64,000 nucleotides of DNA from Neopestalotiopsis rosae. Lineage: Eukaryota; Ascomycota; Sordariomycetes; Amphisphaeriales; Sporocadaceae. The translations under genes were made by a program, and so were the position numbers. The notes under the pieces are model-generated. The model ran no database searches and was not told where the DNA came from. It was given only the letters and a program-made list of their open reading frames with translations. Below, in pieces: positions 33,390 to 45,124 of the stretch; position 1 is the stretch's first letter, and each line of letters opens with the position of its first letter. The stretch lies in the NCBI GenBank assembly GCA_023078685.1, contig JALGAS010000009.1, forward strand, positions 2,976,001 to 3,040,000. Direction: 5' to 3'.

Positions 33390-34099
33390 ATGCCTTTCAT
33401 CCTTCAGACGAACGGGGTTCTTCACAAGTCGCCGAACGAGGATCCCACTTTACCATCATTATCTCAATCCCATTTCACTAAATTTGAGAACTTCACACCC
33501 AATTATGATGCACCATTCGACAATGAGTTTGACCGTCTCGCATCGTCCCCAAACTGGATGCCTGGCACCCAGCTATACACTCAAGAGCGCACCATTGCAA
33601 TGCGCCAGGAACTGAGGCTGCATTACTTCACTGAGAACACCACCGGCAACGGGCTCACTGAAGAACAGAAATTGCAGGGGTTTCAGAGTTTGTGCCGTGA
33701 GATTCGCCTACCTGCTAGCGACTCTATTGCTGAGTGCAAGAAGCAATTGAAAAGTACGCTTGTCAATATTGTAGACTTGATCGACGCGCGACGGACGCGT
33801 AAGGCGGTGAGAGTTTGGCATGATTTCGATAAGTTCCGCAACTACACCCTTCAAGATCAACACAGGATCAATATGGACGAGGCGAAAAAGGACGGGGGAT
33901 ATCTGGCATCATTGCTGCAGCACCTCCGGAGACCAAGGTTGCGGAGGCGAAAAAGATGTGGTACGAGGGACACTGGTTCGAGAGGATCTTCGGGACGCCG
34001 AGTCAAGAAGAATTGCAAGAAGAGAGGATAACACGCCACACCCCTACGAGTCACCGTATCGATATAGCAACCCTGAAGACGATCTTCTCTTCAACATGA
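33390..34099 (+). pseudogene. conserved fungal hypothetical protein with internal frame break
   Basis: The ATG at 33390 opens MPFILQTNGVLHKS. The core includes WMPGTQLYTQERTIAMRQEL, LTEEQKLQGFQSLCREI, SIAECKKQLKSTLVNIVDLI and DEAKKDGGYLASLLQ, a compact helical family common in ascomycetes and of unknown function. After LLQ (about 33922) the sense continues in another frame: APPETKVAEAKKMWYEGHWF, then ERIFGTPSQEELQEERI, to a stop at 34097-34099. No GT lies between, so an intron is unlikely and a 1-base indel (or sequence error) is the simplest reading. The original frame runs on into a basic, low-quality tail. The 3' end overlaps a dispersed 120-bp repeat at 34083. Confidence 0.65.
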
Positions 34100-34200
34100 T
34101 CGTGTGGGCGTGCCGTGCCTATCTTCCTCAATCGCTCGCACTGCAAGTTTTATCAAGCCGATTGACCTTCAATACCCGGTGACCTAGCGCCGAAATCATA
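34083..34200 (-). repeat. dispersed 120-bp repeat, copy 2
   Basis: CAACATGATCGTGTGGGCGT, TATCTTCCTCAATCGCTCGC and CAATACCCGGTGACCTAGCG match the reverse complement of 46480-46600 almost exactly. A diverged relative is at 9822-9948. The repeat starts 17 bases before the stop of the frameshifted gene, so it may have been inserted at that gene's end. Confidence 0.75.
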
Positions 34201-34519
34201 TTGGTCATGCCCCACGGTCCGTGGATGAGATAAGTAGCTGAAGCAAACTACAATCTAACCAGGAGTTCAATGCAAGTCTCCCAACGTAATAACTTTATCA
34301 GAAGGGCCCCCTGGATGAGAGCAATGACCAGCCCGATGATGTAGAAAGAAAAATGCAAGATCTATGAGAGCTTGATCTGAACGGATCGCATTACTTTTTC
34401 AATGACCACTCAGAGTGATTCTTTCTCGCTTGTTCCCAATAGAAATAGCTTCGACTTCTCATAGACGCTATACGGGCTGAGGCCTACATTCCAGTCCAAT
34501 AGAAACAATATCTCAATCT

Positions 34520-34840
34520 CCATGAATAGCCAAGTGCGACATCTTCTTTTCGCCGAACAGTCGGGGATCCTAGTCAGCTCCACACTGTGACTCGGCCATT
34601 CGAAACAACGACCGGTATTTCGCCCATGTTCAGCGAGATCGCCAACGCAACATGCGTCGTTGCTGTGACTGCAATTGTCCGGGGTCTCGATTGGCTGGCG
34701 GAAAACTGTCGCGTCCACGAAATCCTACACACCTTCAACTGAAGTGACGGTAAACTCGCAACGCATCCTGCTTCCCTGTCTCGATAGGGCTAAGAGAGAG
34801 AAATGCCTCTCCCTTGTATTTACCATGGCCAAGATTAAAA
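34520..34840 (+). mobile_element. MITE-like element copy C, lacking both palindromic ends
   Basis: Interior sequence (TGTTCAGCGAGATCGCCAAC, GCAACATGCGTCGTTGCTGT, GAGAAATGCCTCTC) aligns with copy A, but neither terminal palindrome is present. It appears truncated at both sides or internally derived. Confidence 0.7.
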
Positions 34841-35400
34841 ATCACAACAACATTTTCCCAATATCTATCTGCCTCTTCTGAGTCACGCATATGGCACTTT
34901 AATATCTTGCCATAAACTGCTAATATCAACTCGATCAGGCCTATGCTTTGCTCCGCCACAATTCATACAAGCCGGCCTTACCTGAAGCGCCGCGCGCCAG
35001 CGCAAGTCTCGGGCATCATTGCCGTCCACGGCGCAATCTCAGGCTTTCTTGATCGTAGGTTCATAAGCGTCGATACATAGTAAGTTACTCTCACTTCAAG
35101 CCACGCCCCTGCCAAGCTTCTCCATTATTGGCTCGTACAGGGATTAGACAAAAACGTGCAGATGAATAAATCTGCCTTGCTTCTGGACAGGTATGCCTTG
35201 TTGGCTCGTGCGATGCAGTTCGCGTTCCGTTGTCCATGAGGCTGAGCCTATTCTTCTCCATCTTCTCCCTCATGGATATAGTCGCAAGCAGGCGAGCTGC
35301 ATCTGGCTGCCACTTTTTGCAACCTGATCCTCTAATACTTTTTTGCAACCAACACTGGGTGCTCTTCTCAGCCTTTTTCCACAACAAGCCTTGACGCACA
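34841..35400. other. intergenic
   Basis: No supported gene; includes the promoter of the gene at 35401. Confidence 0.45.
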
Positions 35401-36396
35401 ATGGCGGATTTGAAACGACTATTGAATGACGGTACACCAGGGCATTATCGATCGAGGCCACGATATGAATGGCAGTATAACCCTCTCTTAACATTGTTCT
35501 CGATCATCCAGAGGGCAGGCCTAATGAGTTTAACAGTCCGTCGATCAACTATCCAGAAGAGAGAAGCAGCAATAGTGATGAACTACAACGCTTCACTTGA
35601 AGGATTTTAAGGCTTCAATTTCGATGGGGGCCACTTTGTGGCAATGTACGACAGTTTCCAAGAATGGGCCGACGGCACAGAGATTGTTGGACAGCCCAGT
35701 CCATTGTGTCCGAGGGACCCCGACACTGTCATGAGCAACGATACAGCTCAGCCAAAGTTCAGCATGGTTAGAGACCGAGAAGGTCTGAATCTCGACGATA
35801 TCTGTTACGAATGGTAGGTAGTTCCTGAGCCGAATATGCGGAAAGCTTATCTCCGAATCTACGAGCTGCGATACATGGCGTTCAGCGGCATTGTTTGGTG
35901 GCAATAATTCGATTAGTGTCGCTGAGGAACATGCGACATCCAAGTATCTAGGTTAGGTGAGTTATACTGACTTGATGCGTAGTTGCATGATGTCGATGTT
36001 AAAGTCACGGCCCGAGACATGCCTCTTCTGGACGAAAGGCTTAGACCCACACAAATGACGACCCGCTATCATCGGTTCAAATTGAAGCATGGTGGAGACT
36101 GCATCGAAGTGACATTTACTGACGGCTCGGAGCTTGGCATTCTGCGGATAAATATGGTCAAAGCGCTGGGTGAACTGCTTGAGTCATCCGGGGTGCATGT
36201 TGAGGCTGTTGCAGACACCAATATCATTCGGAACATAATCAGTCGGGCTACCAAGGCTCCTGACGCATTGCTAAAGGCCGTCAGCAGGATGTACATCTGC
36301 ACACAGCTATGTCAATGGTGGAAAGTGATAGAGAGACTATGTAGCGCTCACTATCAGCTTTCGAGACCCAGCATAAACTTCGGGCAATTTCTGTAG
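35401..36396 (+). CDS. hypothetical multi-exon protein
   Basis: The ATG at 35401 (MADLKRLLND) joins in phase through an 81-base intron (35432-35511) to GRPNEFNSPSINYPEERSSN. A 37-base intron (35576-35612) leads to FNFDGGHFVAMYDSFQEWAD ... DREGLNLDDICYE. The next junction (35814-35982) is not resolved: coding-looking sequence (SISVAEEHATSKYLG) lies there in another frame. The last exon, from 35983, encodes HDVDVKVTARDMPLLDERLR and VTFTDGSELGILRINMVKAL, ending at 36396. The protein is soluble, with no recognised family. Because one junction fails in phase, either an exon is misread or the gene is damaged. Confidence 0.5.
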
Positions 36397-36777
36397 GAAT
36401 ATCGCAGAATACGGCGGCAAGTATTGTATAAAAACCTACTTTCACTACTACATTTAATTTTGTACCATCGATGGCATAGAAAGACATAGGATCCACTAAT
36501 TCACGTACCGCCTTTAGGAATACTGTTTACGGCATCTTCTGGATTTGTGGGGCATTTCTTCGACGAACTAGTAGTCAGCTGATATGGCTGGACAGGAAAT
36601 GGACTACATATAATCCGTTACAGTTTCTACCAGTATTGAAGGACAATACTGTACCATGACTATTTTCGTCAAAACTGGGGTAACCTACATGCTTATGGAG
36701 CTTGAGGTTACTGTTCACAACTATATAAGGAGGCAGCTTTCCCAAGTGTATGTCCCACGTTGCATAGACCTTTGTAC

Positions 36778-38227
36778 ATGTTCAACGAAATGGGGGATAT
36801 CAGCATTTATTCGCTACGCGAAGTCAACTTGCAAGGTAATCAGAGACTTTTTCCCTCTTGTGATATATGAAGGCTTTTCTTACCAGTTTGAAGTTAAAAC
36901 CTTTCTGCTGATCTTGCCTTAGTTCTGCCCAACGAGATTCTGTGCTCTATCCTGGAGAATTTACTCTACAGAGATGGTCTAGCTCTGGCCATGACTTCCC
37001 GTAACATGAGCGCAAGAGTCTTGCCTCGGTTATATATGAACGATGTTCAAGCACACATGCGCGGGGGCGTACCTTTCGCCCTCCAATTTAGTTGCTGGTT
37101 TGGTAGATTGCAGCCTTACGCCATGTCCATCATGGCTATTGAGAAAGCGTGCCGAAGTCCAGATGACATGATTAACCGGCTTTTCGATGTTTCCAGTCTC
37201 AACAGATTCAGCTCATTTAGAGGCATTGTCACCACGTTGGATTACGGAATCAACTCAGCCCCCCAGCCGACCTTTTGCACTCTGTTACATCTCTGTTCCC
37301 TCCGAGGCAGTACGGCCATCGCTGAAGCCCTTATCTTTGGAGGTGCCAAGCTGGAGCGTACTGACACAAAAGGAAACACGCCGATCCACTATGCAGCGAA
37401 CGAAAGCGTCGTAGGTCCTTCTCTGTGAAATTGCTGTGCATCCTTGCCCTTCGTCCACAACTTCCAATACTCTGCTAAGTTAAATAACAAAATAGGCAGC
37501 ATTCATGCTTGGACATGGGGCAATCATCGATGGTGACATAGAGAAAAACCCACAAGGTCCTCTTGTTTCACTCATCCGTATCCATTATCTCCAGCGCTGC
37601 GGTCGAGTAGCAACCCCTTCGAAGTGGCATTCTGCGGCTTACAGCGTGGGAACCGATGGCGTACTCAAGTTTGGCGACATGACTCCAGACACCTTGTCTA
37701 CTTTCCATTATCTGGTTAAGTCCGGTGCAGATGTATCACCACGACTGAGTGACCCACGCCGTCTTCCTCTGGCGCATGCGGTCCACTGCAGGCAGCCTGC
37801 AATTGTGAAAGCTCTGCTCGATGCCGGCGCGGATCCCAATCCGACTTATGTCGTGCACGGACGCCCCGAGACTTATCTCTTCCTGACTGAGGCGCTAAAC
37901 CATAGCACGCCAGAAATAGCCCATCTGCTCCTTGACGCGGGTGCCTTGGTAGACGAGACACCCGGAAGCTCTCAGGAAGCGCCAATCGTGGCTTTAAGCT
38001 GCCTCCCGACTGGAGAGAGCAGCTATCTACTCTTAGCAGACAGAATCAGCCAGCGAATGGAAGACATAAATAGGCTCATCAAAGGTCAAACCGCGCTGTG
38101 GTGGGCCATCAAAAATGGCAAGTTTTCGGTGGCCAAACATCTGATTCGAAGAGGAGCATCCTGGGGCGCAAGAGGTATCTTTCTACGCGGGAAAATCGTA
38201 GAGAGTCTTTTGCAGGCACTGGGCTGA
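36778..38227 (+). CDS. F-box and ankyrin-repeat protein
   Basis: Exons 36778-36835, 36923-37410 and 37496-38227 join in phase to 425 residues. Exon 1 encodes MFNEMGDISIYSLREVNLQ. Exon 2 opens with an F-box-like motif (LPNEILCSILENLLYRDGLA), which in the family binds Skp1 and recruits targets to an SCF ubiquitin ligase. Ankyrin repeats follow: TLLHLCSLRGSTAIAEALIF, NTPIHYAANESV joined across the intron to AAFMLGHGA, LPLAHAVHCRQPAIVKALLD, PEIAHLLLDAGALVDE and TALWWAIKNGKFSVAKHLIR. Ankyrins would bind a partner protein. Splice sites are good and no damage is seen. The identity of the partner is not inferable. Confidence 0.85.
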
Positions 38228-39666
38228 GGAGCACTGGCGTTAAAAGTTCCGTTATGGGTCCCTTTGATTGGTGACCTGTCAGAATCAGCACTGCTTTGGT
38301 TCGCTCTGAATCATTGGTAATTATGTACGCACAGAAAGAATGCAAATTGCTGGTTTGTGTATGTATCAGTACTCTATTGGATCGTAGGACTATTTATGGA
38401 CTTCTCAGAATATTCTGATATAGAAGTACTCAATTATTCGACCAGGATGAATTTTCCATGCCGTGCATAATTATTCGCATCTGTCAGGGACAGTATTGCA
38501 ATGCAGTGTAATAGCTTCCAAGTACTGTGGTGATCAGTGATGATCAATCCGTTTGTTTCTAGTGATACACCCTTCCAAGATTGAATCTTTGCTTCCGTTG
38601 ATAACGAGAGTCATTATAGTACATGGCATACATAATTTCAGATGGCGGTCTTATTGCCGAGTTCTAGTGTTCTACGTAGCAGACATGCACCGTATCTGTA
38701 CAGCCGTACCTTCTCATGCCTTATGTGCATTCTGTACTCAGGTATACCGAGACCAGGTAGCATATAAGACACTGTTCAAGCGTCGAGTAGCTACGACCTA
38801 CAACAGTATGTACTGTACCAGACACAATGCAATATCTGTCAGAGGTTCCATTTTGAGCATTGTAAGATGAAGGCGGCGTCCTGGAAATAATTGTGTAGGA
38901 TGATGTTATTTCGTGTTCGCTCAAGCGGTTTCAGTACCTTGAATCGGGATCGGAGAGTGTTCACGAATATGAATTGGGCACGGAACAGTTTCTATGTGGC
39001 GCACATCACAGCGATTGGCCCGACGTAGAATGGTGCTTCAGCATCGGCATATGGCTACAAGTTCCACTTCACAAAATTGCATCTCGGGTGCCATCATCTT
39101 CGCTTGTATATAATCAGAACAGAGGCACTGTTGGCTCCACCATCTCGATGCGAAAACCGGAACTATGATCCCATATATCTTCGACTTGTGGGAAGATGAT
39201 CCACACTTTTGGCGGTATGTAGGTTCTATAGCGTGTAAAGTATGCACACAATTCATGTAAACACAAGTCATGTAACATATTCCCCTCCCTCCCCACTTGC
39301 TACTTAAAACGCCTTCGATCTCGCAAGATCCATTATTGTACACGGATTTGTGCCTTCTCCTTCAACCGTTTCTCGTTCTACAATTCGAAATCGTAAAGCA
39401 GGGTCAAATGGATGAGTACAGGGGGGTAGACTCTGACCAACCGCCCTTGTTCGTCCAAAATTGGATTTCCCCTGCGAAAACGGGAGAGTAACTACCCCGG
39501 CACCGTTACAGTACACTCGTTTTGCTTGTAGAATCAGACTGAAGATCCAAGAGGAGACAAATAGATCTGCTTCAAATGACACGATTCCCACGCGACAGCC
39601 CAAGCTCCCTCAAAATTCGAAATATTTATAAGTTGCACTCCTCCACATGTTGGAGAAAAAGATTAC
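38228..39666. other. gene-poor stretch
   Basis: About 1.4 kb with short frames only; nothing supported. Confidence 0.45.
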
Positions 39667-39969
39667 ATGGAGATCAAAGCATCAGACAGCATGGCTCCTA
39701 CCAGGCCTAGTAACCATCGCCCAGCACTAGAACGTCTTTGTATCCGGAATGCGAACCATAAAGTAAAGACTCACCCCCGTCTTACTGATAAGAAGAAGGA
39801 AGAGATCGAGCAGAGGATGCTAGGGTCAGACAAGGATAGACTGGCAGAGCTCATGGGAAGAATGGTGCTTGACAGCGCTTCAGAAGATGCTGCAGCAGAA
39901 ACTGCAAGAACCGTGCGTATCAAGCCACAAAATCTTCTCATCTTGTATCTTACAAATTCGCAGGCCTGA
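39667..39969 (+). CDS. small charged hypothetical protein
   Basis: ATG at 39667, stop at 39969, 100 residues. Lys/Arg/Glu-rich helix (HPRLTDKKKEEIEQRMLGSD, RLAELMGRMV) with no signal peptide or membrane segment. The composition is protein-like, but there are no introns or motifs to confirm it. Confidence 0.3.
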   Translation: MEIKASDSMAPTRPSNHRPALERLCIRNANHKVKTHPRLTDKKKEEIEQRMLGSDKDRLAELMGRMVLDSASEDAAAETARTVRIKPQNLLILYLTNSQA

Positions 39970-40593
39970 ATAATTTCAAAAAAGGGAACAAAAACAAGTC
40001 AACAAGACTTTCACACGACAACTTGTCGACCAATCAACATTCGACAACACCCGATCGATTAGTAGTAATTACATCTCGCTGGATCTTTCGAAATATCACT
40101 AAAAACACCCATGTTTGTTACTGGGGAGATATATGCTGTGTCTTGTCGTTATAGATGAACACTGTTGAGCCATGACTGGTGACTGTTGAACATTAGTGGG
40201 TCTACTTCCGCGAAAAGAGCTGGGTTAGAAATGCGAATACTTAGGTCGGACTGCTAATTTCAAAAATATGCCAATCTTCGGATGCAACTACGATACGTCA
40301 GTGTACATGATCTTGTGCTCCGTAATGAACGAGAAACCAGTCCTTCATTCTTGTCATTGAATACGCCGTGCGCCTATGTTCATAGCCGTTGCCTCGCGAG
40401 AAGATACGTTTTTTTCTAGAGCCGTATGCAGTCGGATGCTCGTTGTCAAGGTTACGATCATACAACTTACTAGTGAATACACTTTCTGCAATCTTTTATC
40501 AGAGAAAGGCTCATGATGGAAGGGAGTATCTCTTGTTGCAAGTGCTGCACACCTATTGTTCCTCCATCTCTTATAAAACCTGATCCTATGTAA
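39970..40593. other. intergenic
   Basis: No supported gene. Confidence 0.45.
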
Positions 40594-41310
40594 CTACTTG
40601 GCGGGGCTTGATCTCACATCCTGCTCTCCAAGTTCATAGATGTAGTCAGAGACAACGCAAACCATTGCCAAACGCACTAGACAGGCTAATTGACTAGTAT
40701 CTCGCTTTCCTCGCACAAACGAATGCTGCATATTATCAGATACTAAAAGTGACTCTGCGTTATAGGTGGGGAAACTCACGTCAGAGATATCTGTCAATGA
40801 TTGAGCAACCTTGAGAGACTCACCAAATAGTGAAGACTGCGACTGTTCCATTGATATTTCACCTCGGCCTCGCCCACTGCAGTGGCTACTTTGCTGAACG
40901 TGCCCACTATCGCTTGTGCACCTACTCTGTGTAAATTTTGAGTACTGTAACATCGTTATTGTGACACTTTGGTGGTCTGCACATACTTCTCTAGCAACGA
41001 GTCTGAGGTTTCTTTCTGTTTCTATTATTTTGTCCTCCCCCTGTTGCCTTACCAAACCATTCAGAAACAGCGGGAAATGGATGTCATCAGCTAGCAGCGG
41101 GGCTGTGGGTCATAAGTCCGATCGAGTGACTAGACTGGAATCAGCCTGGCTTTGGCCTGGCAACACTACAACCCAGGAGACGGAAGTCGGTTTGTTAGCT
41201 ATTACGATATCGATCCTTACTACAGTATTGTGTGGAAGGTTCAGAAAATCGCTTTCATCCAATTTCGACAATGGATCATCGGAGCTGGATTTGGGTCTCA
41301 GTTGGTCCAC
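40594..41310 (-). pseudogene. hypothetical gene interrupted by one stop or a short intron
   Basis: Two segments in the same minus-strand frame: 41310-41110 (RPKSSSDDPLSKLDESDFLN, VRIDIVIANKPTSVSWVVVL) and 41109-40594 (PLLADDIHFPLFLNGLVRQQ, GEDKIIETERNLRLVAREVC ... CLVRLAMVCVVSDYIYEL). Between them is a single TGA, which could sit in a very short intron (about 28 bases) or be a nonsense mutation. The composition resembles the C-terminal part of fungal STAND-associated proteins, but no motif is diagnostic. The start is not found. Its 3' end lies downstream of the small paralogue at 41656 on the same strand. Confidence 0.4.
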
Positions 41311-41655
41311 AACACTGCGAGACTACAAAGTATGTAACCCCTAGAACAAAATCTCGCAATAGAGATAAATTCATGGACCGTTCCACTCGATATCTTGACA
41401 TTGATCAAGTAAAAGTTTTTAATTCGCATTTACGGGAACAAATTTTGATTCAATCATGGCGAATCATACCCGTGGGCCTCCCGCTCCTCTTCTTATGGTT
41501 CCCGTCACAGTTTTCTACAGCGCTCTTCAAGAGTTTGCCCGCTCCTTGCACCAATTGCAGATATATATAAGAACTTCCAGTCCACTCCAACTGTCGCGTG
41601 GCTTCCGATTTCTGCACCACCTGGTAATCGCTCCAAATTTTTTTAAATTTTTTTT

Positions 41656-41853
41656 TTAAATAGGCTGGCCTTTCATGAAAAATAAAATTAAGTGGGAATA
41701 TTGCGTGGCTACGCTGGACATTTCGTTGCAGCAATACCGCTGCCTTTGTAATCTCCGCCTTTGCCACTTGATTGAATTGCTGTCAAGACCTGTGCAATGC
41801 CTCGGGAACGTGCCCATGTAGATCAAGTCGTCATTTTCAAGCGCTAGTGCCAT
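41656..41853 (-). CDS. short paralogue of the gene at 47942 (ENDDLIYMGTFP family)
   Basis: ATG at 41853, 65 residues. The opening MALALENDDLIYMGTFPRHC closely matches the opening of the gene at 48472 (MVTVPENDDLIYMGTFPTRC). The DNA around both starts is also similar (for example CCATGGTCGTGGT on the plus strand just upstream of each start). After about 20 residues the two diverge and this one soon stops, so it is a truncated copy, or the first exon of a gene whose later exons I could not place. Family unknown. Confidence 0.4.
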   Translation of the reverse strand: MALALENDDLIYMGTFPRHCTGLDSNSIKWQRRRLQRQRYCCNEMSSVATQYSHLILFFMKGQPI

Positions 41854-41946
41854 GGTCGTGGTGTTCAGCGTAGTCACGGTGAGTATCCTCTTGAGTGACC
41901 TTTGCTCTCTAGGTTTGATGACTAAAATGAATGCCTAGATTCATTG

Positions 41947-44900
41947 CTACATCGATTTCATGCTACTTCGTATACGAGTTATTGCCTCTGGCCCTAGACG
42001 AGTAATTATTAAATCCGGGATGGCTTTGTGTCTGCACACCAGGGCCCAATACAGCGGTGCTGGAAAGGGACTGTTTAAGTCTAAATCGACATTCTTATCT
42101 GTTAGGAGTTGTTTTACAACAGCTTCGTGACCGCGTATGATGGCTATACACAGCGGTGTTACACCGTTGTGCACTGAGTTGATGTTGACATTCCCGGCTG
42201 CTAGGAGCACTTTTACAACAGCTTCGTGGCCGCCTAGGGCGGCCCAAAACAGCGGTGTTTGATTTGGTCCGCACTCCCTCGAACTGAGGTCGACTTTTTC
42301 TGTCGCCAGAATCCTTTCTACAATTGTCACATGACCCATATACGATGCTAGGCCAAGTTTCGAAGGATTTCCAAAAGCTTCCTCGTGCCAAAAGATATTG
42401 AACCACATGGAGTAGCTCACTGAATCGGGTCTGCAAATATCCTGAGCAATAGGGAATGAAAAGTCATCATCGGCGATTGCGGCTTCGCGAAAGTGTAATC
42501 CCCAATAAGCAGCCGCGTAGTCCAAGAAGGTGTCGTTGCTGGTTGCGTCATCCGCTCGCATGTAGTTGTAGAGCGACAGATATAGTACACATTTCTCCGC
42601 CAAAACGGCGTGGCTTTGATGGACGCTGATAGACTCCCACCAGCTCGGTACTGACTGTGGTCCAAGAGATTGCGACGTGTCTGCCAAGAGGAATTCCCGA
42701 GCAGTTTGATGAAGGAAGTAAACCTTCTCGTGATAAATCGAGACAAACAAACCGCACCAAGACCTCAAGTTCGATTTGAAATTCTCGTCGCTCTCCAAAT
42801 CAAGGTGAGAGAATGCTTCATGCTCGCGCTGTACGTTCATTGCAATATTCATTTCCGAGACCGTCAGAGGCCGCTCTGCTGCCAAGATGATGGACAAGGC
42901 TGTCCGGGCCTGGGGCTGGTCATGATCTTCGCACTTTTTAAGTATCTGCTGGTACGCCTCATGGACATTCTTGGGGAGCTCTTTGACCTTCTCGTTCAAA
43001 CCTTCGCGTGTCTTCCTGAAGCCACCTTTCTTCAAATTTTCGAGCACGAGGTGAACCCAAAGATATGTCCGATGAGTGATTTCAAACAGTCTATGAGCCA
43101 GATGGGCTGTGAGATCACGAGACAGCCCCAACGATTTGACACGATGCTCGATGACATGGTTGATTTCCTGGCTTATAGCTTCAGAGTGCTCCTCTCCAGG
43201 GATATGGACGTTGGGAATATCATTGAACAAGTCCTGGAACCCATATGTGATTTGTTGGTACGGGCGGCTGGTCATAAGAAGCTTCAATTTCTGACCTTGG
43301 GGACGTTCGCCACGAAATCGTGGCTTGAGATGCACAACCAGGTCCTCGAACTCCGTTTCGGCACATTCATCGAGGGCATCTAGGACAGTGACGACATTCC
43401 CGGATCGAGAATCTTGTACGACGCTGTCAAATATCTTCCATAGCGATGTTGTCGTGTTGACCAACCCATCTCCGTCTTTGCGAAACTCTGGTAGGGCATG
43501 ATCCTTGATCAAGGATGTATCGTGGGAGAATATTTGATGCAGAAGGGCGCAAAGTGCTTGTCGTACCGTGTTCTGTTCTTTATCCTTGAAGAAGAAGTAG
43601 CAGACGATTGCCCCCTGCAGCACATTATCGATTAAATGTTTCGCCAAAACAGATTTTCCGCAACCGGGATCTGCAGAAACCAACAACATTCCCGAATCTT
43701 GTGCCAACCACTCAGCGAATTTTTTGTGATTCAAAAACCACTGACATGTATTCTCAAGACGATGCTGTACTCGATCTTTGTACCACTCGTAGGATACGTC
43801 TTTCTGACTGGATGTGAGACGGAAGACTTGGAGACACTGTCTTTCTTCTTTAGTAAGGCGTAGCTCGAATTCGTTTCGCTGAAATGATAATTGTTTTTCC
43901 AATATATTTCGGCTTTCCGCTGTTTCATCAAGAAGAGCCTCTGCAACTCTGAGATGGTTTGTAGAAAGAGACACAAGTTCTCCCAAGGCATCAACGGACG
44001 CAGTGCTTGCTGTTTTCAGCGGCTCTAGCTTTTCCAATGACACAAACTCATTGATCTGTCCCAGATTCTTGTCCACGATAGCCTCCAGGCTTTCGATGTT
44101 CTCTCTCTTCTTCTTCCAATCTTCACTCGCAAATACATCACGTCCATAGCGTTTCAATGGAGTGTTGAAGAACCGCAAGGCAGTAAGGATCTGAAACTCA
44201 AGCATACTTTGATAGAGTCTCTCGATAGAATTGTAGACTTGCGTCAAAGCATTTGCGGCATTGGTGTCTTGTTCAAGGGGCCGGACCAAGGATTCAAGTT
44301 CAGTGTAATAACGCATGCGCATTGTGACGTATGTGAATCCATCGCGATTCGCTTCATCGGCGGTTTTCGGGCCGGTGAGAAGGGGCAGAGCGAGGCAGAC
44401 ACCCGCCCAGGCAATTGAGGCCTCTGGAGAAGCCATAATGGCCTCGCTGATGAGGTCTTTGATTTTCAATACCAGCTCGACGGCGCTGGCGATTCGCTCC
44501 TTGGGGGCGAGTTTCAAATTGCCGATTTTGAGCACTATTTTCTTCTCTTCCATTTGGGCCAGGCCTCTCTCACACAGCTCAAGGAGCTGAGAACGGTCGA
44601 ATTGTATAGCACTATCAGATGATGCTTTGTCGGCTGGCACAATCGGAGGACCATCCGAAGTCAACCCTATGGAAAACTTAGTATTTCCAGTCAACAAGGG
44701 AGAGATGGTACTTACCAAATAAATGGGTTTGACGCATGAGCAGATCATTATATTTCTCTGTCAAATTCTCGTCCTCCTTTGCAAGCGCCTCATAAGCGCG
44801 ATTCCAGAGGGACTGGACAGTAACCGGGCTGGTAAGGCTTGAGCCATTGCCAGCAGACTCTTGTGTAGTCAGGACATCCGTGCTGACAAAGGGAGTGGCT

Positions 44901-45124
44901 GAAGGGGTGCCTGTTGAAGTACCTTGCGGTTTTGGCCCTCCTTTCTCGCCACGCAATCTACGCAGGAATCTCCTGAATGAAAATCGAGCCATTTGGGCGA
45001 AATCTTTATCAAAACGGAGATAAATCTTGAATGTTGTTGGGTTGACAGATCTGCCTGACCTGACCCCGTCTTGCATCTGAAGAAATGCTCTATCGAGACC
45101 CTCATCCATTAGTGTGACAGGCAT
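41947..45124 (-). CDS. STAND protein: NWD N-terminal domain, NACHT, ankyrin repeats
   Basis: Two exons, 45124-44716 and 44666-41947, joined by a 49-base intron, give 1042 residues. The N-terminal 75 residues are basic (FRRFLRRLRGEKG). Next comes the NWD-type helical domain usual before fungal NACHT (SLWNRAYEALAKEDENL, KERIASAVELVLKIKDLISE, ASIAWAGVCLALPLL). The NACHT domain has Walker A LLVSADPGCGKSVLAKHL, Walker B VVTVLDALDECAE and the sensor-like KLKLLMTSRPY; then LSIILAAERPLTVSEMNIAM and the VYFLHQTAREFLL helix. The C-terminus has about three ankyrin repeats (TPLFWAALGGHEAVVKVLLA, TPLCIAIIRGHEAVVKQLLT). The family acts as ligand-triggered oligomerising switches in heterokaryon incompatibility and other non-self responses. 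Complete and undamaged; the effector function of the N-terminus is not known. Confidence 0.92.

Noticed and set aside
42670..43383. 237-residue plus-strand frame
   Set aside because: Antisense shadow of the NWD-NACHT gene, which has all family motifs on the minus strand.
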